A stretch of 64,000 nt of DNA. It comes from Microthrixaceae bacterium (GTDB lineage: Bacteria > Actinomycetota > Acidimicrobiia > Acidimicrobiales > Microtrichaceae). Below, one piece after another: positions 1-8,411 of this stretch. The DNA is taken from contig JAOSKI010000042.1 of the NCBI GenBank assembly GCA_027493675.1, positions 1 to 64,000 of the forward strand. Reading direction: 5' to 3'. The position numbers and the translations under genes were made by a program. The notes below the pieces were generated by a model. The model worked only from the letters and a program-made list of their open reading frames with translations, had not been told where the DNA came from and made no database searches. The first letter of the stretch is position 1. Each line of letters starts with the position of its first letter.

Positions 1-1265
1 TGCTAAGGTTAAACAGACGACTACAACGGAATCGACAGCACCTACCGGCCTGCACGACCGTGGTGGACGTCGGGGTGGCCCCGGTGGATGTAGTGGTGGT
101 TGAACCGTCGGGACCACCCGATGTGGCCACCACCTCCACGAAGAGCCCAGCACCGAGTGCGAGCACACCCTGGGCCGTGGCACGACGCCACTGATCCCCG
201 CCACCGTCCGCGATCCTGTCCGCGAGCGCAGCGGTGCGCGCAGCGGGGTCATACGCGATGACGCCCACCTCGCCCGCTGCGGGGGTGCCTGCCGCGTCGG
301 CGCCCACCTGCAGGTTGGTCACGACCCACGCTTCGGCGGCTTCGGCCTGCCGTGCGTCCGGCGGCCCTGGAGCGCCTGCGCGATGAGACCGGTGCTGTTG
401 GCGTTCGGCGCCTCGGTCCACTTCCCGCCTCCGAAGGACCCGTCTGCCTGCTGGCGGCCCACCAGCCATGTCACAGCCTTGGACAGCACCGCCTCGAGGT
501 CGGCCGAACGCTCCACTCCGAGCAGCACCTGCACAGCCAGGGCGGTCGCATCGGGATCGGCCTCTGCGTCGTCGTCGCATCTGGCGTGCTCTCGTAGACC
601 AGGCGGAAGCCACCTGCGGGGCACTGCTGGTCCACGAGGAAGGTCAGCGACTGAGCGGGCACTCCACCGGTGGTGTGCGCCAGGGCCATCATCGCCCACG
701 ACTGGCCGAGAGCGAGGCTGTAGTCGGGGCCATAGGGGTTGCGGTCCGAGAACCGCCCGGCCTGATCGCCAGTGGTCTGCATGAGCGAGCGCATCTCGGT
801 TTCGAGGTTCACGCCGTCGACATCGGTCGTTTCGAGTCCCGCTCCGAGGGCCACCAGGTACACCTTGGCCAAGGCACCCGACGACCGCACTCCGGGCTTG
901 TCGGGCTGGTCGTCCCAGGTCGAGTAGGTGCCGAGGTTGTCGAGCAGCACCTGCGCCTGGGCCCGGGTGGCGGCGTCATCCGCGTGGCCGGTTGCGATGC
1001 GGGCCAGGGCGAAATCCGCCATCAGCCCCCAGTCGACGGTGCCTTCGAGCCACCCTGGGAACCTGCCGTCGTTGGCGGCGAGCTCCTCGTCCATCCATGC
1101 GATGGCGGCCTCGGTCTCCGGTGATGCCGCAGCAGCTCCGGCCCGCACCGCCGGGATCGACAGCAGGGGCACCAGCAGCAGGCATGCCGCCACAAGCGCG
1201 GCAACGCCGCCGAGTCGGGTCATCCCGCGGCGGGGCAAGGTCGATTTCGTGTTCACGTGTTCCAT
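1..1265 (-). CDS. Secreted prenyltransferase/squalene-oxidase-repeat protein under B12 control (3' end cut by window edge)
   Basis: Probable extracellular or surface protein, proposed to take part in cobalamin capture. The ATG at 1265 follows a good GGGAGGA site. A signal peptide covers about residues 12-42 (basic start, then a Leu/Val/Ala core). The mature part has alpha/alpha-barrel repeats of the terpenoid-cyclase/prenyltransferase type (ADGSFGGG, then NANSTGLIAQAL), followed by a Ser/Thr/Pro-rich linker near 60-120. The reading frame runs off the window start. Frame changes near 590 and 362 must be joined. Known: animal intrinsic factor and transcobalamin use the same alpha6/alpha6 fold with a small C-terminal domain. 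The upstream riboswitch makes a B12-binding role attractive, but function is inferred; a carbohydrate or other ligand is possible. Confidence 0.7.
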
Positions 1266-1319
1266 GGTTCCTCCCGGTGTCGTACACCCGGGGAACCGTG
1301 GGTTCCGGCGGGCTCCGAC

Positions 1320-1495
1320 GTCCGCTTTCCTCGGCGGACGGTCTCGAAGCATCAGTCGCCCTGCAATGGCGCTCCGGCTCGCACGTTGCGGTCCCCACGA
1401 TCCATCGAGGGTTGCACGTGCCTACGGTTGCGGGACAGCGCCGGATTTTGACCGGCTTCCCACCACAGGAGATGCAAGTTGTGTGAAATCCCATC
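1320..1495 (-). promoter_or_regulatory. Cobalamin (B12) riboswitch
   Basis: On the minus strand, about 1475 down to 1425, the conserved core reads GGGAAGCCGGT, then AAAATCCGGCGC, then CCCGCAACCGTA. About 50 nt later comes GAGCCGGAGCGCC, the usual 3' B12-box half. This is the order of the cobalamin riboswitch core. A GC hairpin at 1320-1339 (GTCCGC/GCGGAC arms) and the ribosome site at 1269-1277 follow, so either termination or ribosome-site masking could be the output. The element directly precedes the secreted repeat protein starting at 1265. Confidence 0.9.
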
Positions 1496-1569
1496 CAAGC
1501 ATCGAACGGCGTCGCGTGCAAACACAGGTGCGATCACGACCCCCTCGGTGATCTGTATGGTGGGCGGCC

Positions 1570-2041
1570 ATGGCTGACGAACACGTGCTCTCCCTGCCGC
1601 TCACGATCGCCTGGTGGCCGAGTTGGAGGAGCTCCGCACGCACGGTCGGATCGAGCTCGCCGACCGCATCGAGCGGGCCCGCGAACACGGCGACCTGAGG
1701 GAGAACGCCGAGTACCACTCCGCCAAGGACGAGAAGGCGAAGATGGAGGCCCGCATCGCGGTGATTGCCGACAAGCTCGACAAGGCCGTCATCGTGGACG
1801 CCGAGGGATCCCATCAGGTGATGGTCGGAAGCGTGGTGACGATCCGCTTCGAGGGCGACGACCCGGATGAGACCGAGCAGTACCTGGTGGGCTCGATCGA
1901 GGAGCGCCACGACGACCTGCACGTGGTCTCCCCACCTCGCCCATGGGCGAGGCGCTGCTGGGCAAGGAGGCCGGTGACTCGGTCACCTACGAGGCCCCCA
2001 ACGCGGCGATGCTGACCGTGGAGATCGTCGCGGTCGACTGA
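1570..2041 (+). CDS. greA: Transcription elongation factor GreA
   Basis: GreA rescues backtracked RNA polymerase by stimulating transcript cleavage. The N-terminal coiled coil shows the family signature GDLRENAEYHSAKD, with the acidic tip residues, at about residues 40-55. The C-terminal FKBP-like domain ends in TVEIVAVD. Total length is about 157 residues, normal for the family. Two frame changes break the reading: one base is missing in a C run near 1595 (restoring it gives LSPAAHDRLVAELEEL) and another lies near 1930. ATG 1570 was chosen because MADEHVLSP matches usual GreA starts. It stands alone between the riboswitch leader and mscL. Confidence 0.93.
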
Positions 2042-2064
2042 TTCGGTGAGGCAAGGCCGCCGTC

Positions 2065-2106
2065 GGTGAACCCGATCCGGGCGGTGAACCCGATCCGGGC
2101 GGTGGA
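2065..2106. repeat. 18-bp tandem duplication between greA and mscL
   Basis: Unit GGTGAACCCGATCCGGGC occurs at 2065-2082 and again at 2083-2100, followed by the start of a third copy. It sits just upstream of a possible mscL -10 element (TATAGG near 2113), so it may affect promoter spacing. Confidence 0.85.
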
Positions 2107-2164
2107 CCGCTGTATAGGGTGGGCGCATCGGCTGGGGTGACCGGACAACACAAGGGGGGTACGC

Positions 2165-2538
2165 GTGCTGAAGGGCTTCAAGGACTTCGTCAGCAGGGGG
2201 CAACGCGGTGGACCTGGCCGTGGGTGTCGTGATCGGCGTTGCGTTCGGCGCCGTCATCAGCGCCATCGTCACGGGACTTATCGACCCCATAGTGGGCGCG
2301 GTCCTGCCGAGTGAGGTCGACAACCTGGCCCGCAGCAGCGTCACGATCGGTGGCGCAGAGATCCGCTGGGGTCTGATCGCGCCGAAGCTCATCACCTTCC
2401 TCGCGACGGCGTTCGCTGTCTACTTCTTCGTGGTGATGCCCATGAACGCGGGCGGCACACCGCAAGGCAGACGCCGACGAGGAACCCACCAACGACGAGA
2501 AGATCATCGCCCTGCTGGAGCGCATCGCCGACAAGTAG
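2165..2538 (+). CDS. mscL: Large-conductance mechanosensitive channel MscL
   Basis: Homopentameric inner-membrane channel that opens under tension to release solutes on osmotic downshock. The GTG start at 2165 follows an AGGGGGG site. The N-terminal amphipathic helix (MLKGFKDFVSRG) is followed by TM1 with the typical NAVDLAVGVVIGVAFG, a periplasmic loop, and TM2 at about residues 70-92 ending FFVVMPMN. The cytoplasmic C-terminus reads DEEPTNDEKIIALLERIADK. Frame changes lie in the G run at 2197 and near 2450. Length about 124 residues, normal for actinobacterial MscL. Confidence 0.92.
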
Positions 2539-2606
2539 CGACAAGTAGCAGCGTGTTCCCGCCGGCGGCGTGGTTCAGCCCGGTTGTGGCTCAGTCCGGG
2601 CGTGGT

Positions 2607-4250
2607 TCAGCCCGACTGCGTGAACCTCACCGGCGCACCGAGCCGCTCGGCCAGCAGCGACGAGCGGTCCGCGGCGCTGAACAACTCGGAGCTCGAGGCT
2701 CCTATCCCCTTCGGGGTGCACCACGAGCGTCGTCGTGCCGTCGTCCGCCGAGCTGTCGGCGCGTTCGCCGGCCGAATCCTCCGACGGTGCACCCAGGCTC
2801 ACACACCGCACACCGCCGTCGTGGTTGCGGTCGAGAGCGATCGCCACCCGAAGAAGCGCGGCCATGGAGCGCACCCGTTCGCGCTCAGCCTCCGGCAGCG
2901 CCGCGAACTCGGGATGCTTGACCACCGACGGGTCACCCTTGCGGTGGTAACGGGCGACCTGGGCGATGAGCTCCTTCTCCTCGTCGGTGAAGCCGGTGAG
3001 GTGCTCGGCGTTTCGGATCACGTAGTAGCTGTGCTTGTGGTGCGAGCTGTGGGAGATGAACAGCCCCACGTTGGCGAGCAGCGCAGCGGCCTCGAGGACC
3101 TCGCGGTCGTGGTCGCCGAGGCCCAGGCGCGCACCCAGCAGGTCGTGCAGCTCCAGCGCGTGGCGCGCCACGCGGACCGCGCAGTTCGGGGTCGTCGTCG
3201 CACACTTCGAGCAGGTGCATCACCGAGGCACGACGGAGGTCCGACAGGTGGTGCATCGCACCGCCCCGCCGACGAGCGAACGTGTCGAGCAGCACCCCTT
3301 CGCGCAGCGCGTAGTCCGAGAACGTGAGCGACGTCACACCGAAGGCGTCGCACACGCCCTCGAGCACCAGCGCGCCACCCAGCAGGATGTCCGCCCGCGA
3401 GGGATCCATCCCGGGGAGCTTCGAGCGCTCCTCGGTGTTGCCGGCGTCGACCAGATCGGAGATCACCTTGCCGAGCTGCTTGCGCGCCAACACCTGTTGG
3501 TTCACCGACGACGGCGCCTCGACGCCGCGCTTCGCGAACGCCATGCCGATGAGCGTCTCAGCAGTCCCCGAACAGGCCACTGCCACCTCGTGGTCGAGCG
3601 GCGCCGCCTCGGTGCTGCCGCCGCCAGTCGGGCCTGCACGAAGCTGCGGCAACGCTGCACGGCCCCCTTCGTAACGACCCCCTTCGCCGAGGACGACTCG
3701 GAGAAGAACCGGCGTGTCAGTGCGGATCGCCCCGAGCTTGAGCGACCGTGCGAACAGCACCTCGGGGCCACGACCGATCAGCACCTCGGTGCTGCCGCCG
3801 CCCACGTCGACGAGCAACATGGTCTTGTCGAACACCGGCAGGGCCTGGAGCACCCCGAGCTGGATCAACCGGGCTTCCTCCACCCCGGCTATCACGCTCA
3901 CCTCCACGCCCGCCTCGTCACGCACCCGCTCGGTGAACACCGCGGCGTTGGATGCCTCGCGCACCGCCGAGGTGGCCACCGCACGGATCTCCGCATCGAA
4001 GCCGGCCGCGATCTCGCTGCAGCGTCGCAGCGCGGCCACCCCCGGTCGATGGCATCGGCGCCAAGCTCCGACATGTCGTCCAGACCCGAGCCCAGGCGGA
4101 CCACCTCCTTGTGCCTGGTCAGCACCTCGAAGGGACCCGCAGCGGCCGAGGCGCCACGACCATGTGCACCGAGTTGGTCCCGATGTCCACCGCGGCCACC
4201 ACCTCGGGGCCCGCGGGTCTGTCGCCGCTCGATGCGCCACTGGGATGCAC
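2607..4250 (-). CDS. Ppx/GppA exopolyphosphatase family phosphatase
   Basis: Expected to hydrolyse polyphosphate and/or pppGpp. The N-terminus VVAAVDIGTNSVHMVVA is the actin-like phosphate-1 motif. A second ATPase motif, LLVDVGGGSTEVLIG, lies near residue 145. The C-terminal third (HSSHHKHSYYVIRN, then RYHRKGDPS) is the HD-like domain of longer Ppx/GppA proteins. GTG 4250 was chosen because it is the first in-frame start before DIGTNS. Frame changes near 4140, 4040, 3670, 3180 and 2690 have to be bridged; total length is then about 547 codons, slightly long for the family. Which substrate dominates cannot be read from sequence. Confidence 0.88.
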
Positions 4251-4363
4251 TGCGCAACCCTAGGAGCGCCGAAGTGACCGGCGACAACCGTGTGACCACG
4301 CTCACACGACCGCCTGGTGGCCCACCCGGGTCCGTGTGCGCGCGCAGCGCACGGCGTGCCAGC

Positions 4364-5533
4364 ATGTCAGCGATGCCCGATCCGTTCCCATCCCGCCCAC
4401 CTGGTTGGGACCACGGCTGGGAGCAGGCCTGGGATCGGTTCGGCCGCGGCGACTCGGCGAGCGGGCAGGCGGGGCGCCAGGTCGCCGAGTCCGGTGCGTG
4501 TGGTGCGCATCGACAAGGGCGGGATAACGGTCTCCGCGCAACCCGGCAGCGAGCGACTCGTGGTGGCCGCAAAGGCGGTGCGCCGCGTCGTGGTCGGTGA
4601 TGTCTGCGCCCTCGACACCGACGCCGGGCGCATCGAGGGATCCTCGCGCGGCGCACCGTGTTCGAGCGCAGGGCACCGGGCTCCGGGCGTGACGAGATCG
4701 CTGTCAGCGCCAAGGCCATCGCGGCGAACATGGACGTGGTGCTGGTGCTCCAGGCCCTCGACTCGGGGGTCAACACCTCACGCCTGGCACGCGAGATGGT
4801 GCTCGCGTGGGAGAGCGGTGCGCGACCGGTGGTGGTGCTCACCAAGGCGGATCTGGTCACACCCGAGACCCTTGAACGCCAGCGCCTGAGAGCGGAGTGC
4901 TTCGCTCCGGGGGTGGCGGTGGTGTGCACGGCATATGTGCCCCCAACACGAGGTTCGAAGCGAGGCTCCGGCGCTCAGGCCACGCCGGCACCACCGGGCG
5001 AGACAAGGGGAACCTCCGAGCTCGACCCGCACCTGCCGCCGGGCACCGTTGCGGCATTGTTGGGCGCCTCGGGTGCAGGCAAGTCGACGCTCGCCAACGC
5101 GCTCGCAGGTCGCAGCGTGCAGCTGACAGCAGAGGTCCGCGGGGGCGACCAACGAGGCCGGCACACGACGACGGCCGGCCAGATGCTCGCACTCGAACAC
5201 GACCGCTGGCTGATCGACACACCCGGCATCCGCGGGGTCGGCCTGTGGCACGCTGACGAGGGCCTGGAACAAGCGTTCACGGACCTCTCGCCGTTCGCCC
5301 AGCAGTGCCGCTTCACCGACTGCACCCACCGCGCGGAGCCCGGCTGTGGGGTCCTCACCGCCGTCGAGACCGGAGAGGTCGCGGCGGAACGTCTCGACGT
5401 GTGGCACGAGCTCGTCGCCGAGGTGGAACAACTCGAAGCCGAATCCACCGAGTTGGAGCGGGCCAGCAGGCGCGAGGCCAACCAGCGATCCCGGCGCCGG
5501 GCAGCCGCCCAGCGGGGTCGCCCCCGCCACTGA
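4364..5533 (+). CDS. rsgA: Ribosome small subunit-dependent GTPase RsgA
   Basis: Late assembly factor of the 30S subunit. The order of motifs is circularly permuted, as in the family: an OB-fold start (VVRIDKGGITV), G4 as TKAD near residue 165, then the P-loop GASGAGKS, then DTPGIRG. A C-terminal zinc cluster (CRFTDCTHRAEPGCGV) and a basic coiled tail follow. ATG 4364 and ATG 4373 are both possible and in frame. Frame changes occur near 4480 and 4650. The low-similarity 20-residue N-terminus is common in actinobacterial RsgA. It ends 11 bases from the convergent IclR gene. Confidence 0.92.
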
Positions 5534-5544
5534 CCATCCGTGCC

Positions 5545-6207
5545 TCACAGGTGCGGGGCCGGGTCACCCTCGGCGATCAGCTCCGCGGCCCTGCGCACGG
5601 CGTCACCGTGACGTTCCCCGGGGAGGGCCCCATCCTCTCCAGTGGACCCGACACCGACACCGCCGCCATCACGGTGCCGTCCGCGGCGAGCACCGGCGCC
5701 GAGACGCTCGCCACTCCCGGCTCACGTTCCTCGAGCGACTCGACCCAGCCGGGACCCGCGCCGACCGGCTCGCCCGAGAGCACATGGGCTGCAGAACCAC
5801 GCTCCATCGACAGCGTCGCGCCCACCTGGACGATCGTGCGCAGTCCATGGGGCGACTCGAGGGGCGGCGACGCACACCCGCCGGCCGCCGTCGGTCACGT
5901 ACAGTTGGACCGACTCCCCGTCTCGTCACGCAGCCGCTCCATCGCGGGAAGCGCGCGCTCGGCCAGCGGGAACTGATCGGTGGCAGCGCCCGAGGGCGAG
6001 CAGGTGCAGGCCGAGCGCGAAGCGTCCGTCCGAGGTTCGCCGGAGCAGGCCCTGCTCCTCGAGGCCGACTGCCAGGCGATGTGCCGTGGCACGGCTGAGC
6101 CCGGTCGCCTCCACCAACTCGGTGAGGTTCCGCTTGTCCTCCGCGATGCAGTTGAGCACCACGACCGACTTGTGGAGCACCCCGACAGGGCGTACAGTAG
6201 TTCCCAT
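5545..6207 (-). CDS. IclR-family regulator divergent from leuCD (LeuR/NdgR/LtbR type)
   Basis: Transcription factor with an N-terminal winged helix ([28 protein letters not shown], residues about 28-55) and a C-terminal ligand domain ([12 protein letters not shown], then [22 protein letters not shown]). About 220 codons, near the family length. Frame changes near 5990, 5900 and 5830 are bridged. Known: in Actinomycetota, IclR proteins divergently adjacent to leuCD (NdgR, AreB, LtbR) control leucine and sometimes other amino-acid genes. The position here, with TGAGA/TCTCA repeats between the genes, implies the same job. Confidence 0.88.
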
Positions 6208-6208
6208 T

Positions 6209-6240
6209 ACTTGAGAAGGCTATCTCACTATTTGAGATTC
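6209..6240. promoter_or_regulatory. Candidate IclR operator between iclR and leuC
   Basis: An AT-rich island holds TTGAGA (6211-6216), TCTCA (6223-6227) and TTGAGA (6232-6237), giving two overlapping inverted pairs. It directly precedes the regulator start and lies about 50 bases before leuC, where an autoregulatory site shared by both genes would be. Confidence 0.55.
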
Positions 6241-6291
6241 CACAATCCGGGACCCCACGGTCGAGATGCCGTGATCACAGAGAGGACCAAC

Positions 6292-7706
6292 GTGAGCGCT
6301 GAGCCACGCACACTCGTGGAGAAGGTCTGGGACCGCCACGTCGTCCGTTCCGAGGAGGGAGAGCCCGACCTCCTCTACATAGACCTGCACCTCATCCACG
6401 AGGTCACCTCGCCCCAGGCCTTCGACGGCCTGCGGATGACCGGGCGCAGCGTGCGCCGACCGGACCTGACCGTCGCCACCGAGGACCACAACGTCCCCAC
6501 CGCCGACATCGACAAGCCCATCGCCGATCCGGTCAGCGCCAAACAGGTCGACACCCTGCGGGCGAACACCGCCGAGTTCGGGATCGTTCACTTCCCGATG
6601 GGTGACCCCGGCCAGGGCATCGTGCACGTGATCGCCCCCGAACAGGGCAGGACACTCCCGGGGATGACAGTGGTCTGCGGCGACTCCCACACCGCCACCC
6701 ACGGAGCGTTCGGTGCCATCGCCTTCGGCATCGGCACCTCCGAGGTCGAGCACGTGCTCGCAACCCAGACACTCCCCCAGGCCAAGCCCAAGACCCTCGG
6801 AATCACCATCGACGGGACCCTCGCACCCGGGGTCACGCCAAAGGACGTGATCCTCGCCGTGCTGGGTGAGCTCGGCACCTCCGGTGGCATGGGCCACATC
6901 GCGGAGTACCGCGGATCGGCGATCCGGGCGATGTCGATGGAAGGCCGCATGACGGTGTGCAACATGTCGATCGAGTTCGGAGCGAAGGCCGGCCTGATCG
7001 CACCCGACGACACCACCTTCGAATACCTCGCAGGACTGCCCGAAGCCCCCTCCGGAGAGCTGTGGGACGAAGCGATGGCGGACTGGTCGACGCTCTACAC
7101 CGACGAGGGAGCGACCTTCGACAAGGAGGTCACCCTGGATGCTTCCGCCATCGAGCCCCACGTGTCGTGGGGCACCAACCCCGGCCAGGTCATCGCGATG
7201 TCGGGCACGATCCCCTCGCCGGAGGACTTCGACAACGAGATCGAACGCTCCGCGGCACAACGGGCCCTCGAGTACATGGACCTCACCCCCGGCCAGTCGA
7301 TGACCGAGGTGGCGATCGACACGGTGTTCATCGGGTCGTGCACCAACTCCCGCATCGAGGACCTGCGCTCCGCAGCCGAGGTCGTCCGATCCAGCGGCAG
7401 GCAGGTGGCCGCAGGCATACGCACGTTCGTGGTGCCGGGCAGCTTCGCTGTGAAGGCACAAGCCGAGGCCGAAGGACTGGACACGGTGTTCACCGACGCC
7501 GGTTTCGACTGGCGCGAACCGGGATGCTCGATGTGCCTCGCGATGAACCCCGACAAGCTCTCCCCGGCGAACGCTGCGCCAGCACGTCGAACCGCAACTT
7601 CGAAGGGCGCCAGGGCCGCGGTGGGAGAACGCACCTCGTGTCACCCGCTGTGGCCGCTGCAACCGCGATCGCCGGCCACTTCGCCACCCCGGAGGACCTC
7701 TTATGA
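6292..7706 (+). CDS. leuC: 3-isopropylmalate dehydratase large subunit LeuC
   Basis: Isomerises 2- to 3-isopropylmalate in leucine synthesis, with LeuD. It is aconitase-like: [15 protein letters not shown], the [4Fe-4S] cysteines in FIGSCTNSR and in [11 protein letters not shown], all in family order. GTG 6292 was preferred over 6271 because an AGAGGACC site precedes it. One frame change near 7560 separates [10 protein letters not shown] from [15 protein letters not shown]; joined, the protein is about 471 residues, normal. The stop overlaps the leuD start by four bases, so the two are co-translated. Confidence 0.95.
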
Positions 7707-8286
7707 AAGCCGTACAGACGATCACCGGCGCTGCGGTGCCACTCGACCGATCCGACGTGGACACCGACCAGATCATCCCCTCGGACTGGCTCAAGCGGGT
7801 GGAACGCACCGGCTTCGACAAGGGCCTGTTCGCCGAGTGGCGCGACGACCGGGACTTCGTGCTCAACCGTGAGGAGCACGCCGGCGCCAACATCCTCGTC
7901 GCAGGCCCGCAGTTCGGCACCGGATCGAGCCGCGAGCACGCGGTCTGGGCGCTGCAGCAGTACGGGTTCGAAGCGGTCATCTCCCCCGTTTCGGCGACAT
8001 CTTCCGCAACAACGCCACGAAGAACGGCCTGGTACCCGTCGAGGTGTCACCGCAGGCGGGTCGGACCCTCATGGACGCAGTGATCGCCGATCCCACCCTT
8101 GAGATCGTGATCGACGTGGAGTTGCGAACCGTCGAGGCCCAGGGAATCGACTTCCTGGAATCCTTCCCGTTGGAGGATGCGATCCAACACCGATTCCTCA
8201 ACGGCCTCGACGACATCGCGCTGACCCTGCGACATGCTGATGACATAAGCGCCTTCGAGGCCCGACGGCCACACTGGGTGAAGTAG
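7703..8286 (+). CDS. leuD: 3-isopropylmalate dehydratase small subunit LeuD
   Basis: Partner of LeuC carrying the swivel domain. Signatures [15 protein letters not shown] near residue 18 and [17 protein letters not shown] near residue 70. One frame change near 7987 must be bridged to read [14 protein letters not shown]. Length about 194 residues, normal. The ATG overlaps the leuC stop (ATGA). A hairpin at the stop codon likely ends the operon. Confidence 0.95.
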
Positions 8287-8310
8287 CCGGGAGGAGAATC
8301 TCCACCCGGC
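8286..8310 (+). terminator. Hairpin at the 3' end of leuCD
   Basis: GCCGGG-A-GGAGA-A-TCTCC-A-CCCGGC starts on the last base of the leuD stop codon. It pairs almost fully with a one-base loop, has no clear U tract, and fits the pattern of other gene-end hairpins here. Confidence 0.6.
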
Positions 8311-8411
8311 CGGGAACCAAATCCGATCCGTCGACGTCGAAACGATGTCGGCCCCGCTCGGGGCAGACTGAGCACACGACGGACACCACGACGGACAAGA
8401 GGAACCCGGCC

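Noticed and set aside
1535-1570. Alternative upstream start for greA
   Set aside because: No in-frame start with better ribosome site; ATG 1570 gives the usual MADEH-type beginning.
6220-7980. 586-codon open frame on the minus strand opposite leuC and leuD
   Set aside because: High-GC shadow: leuC and leuD on the plus strand have full family motifs, and the minus frame has no recognisable domain.
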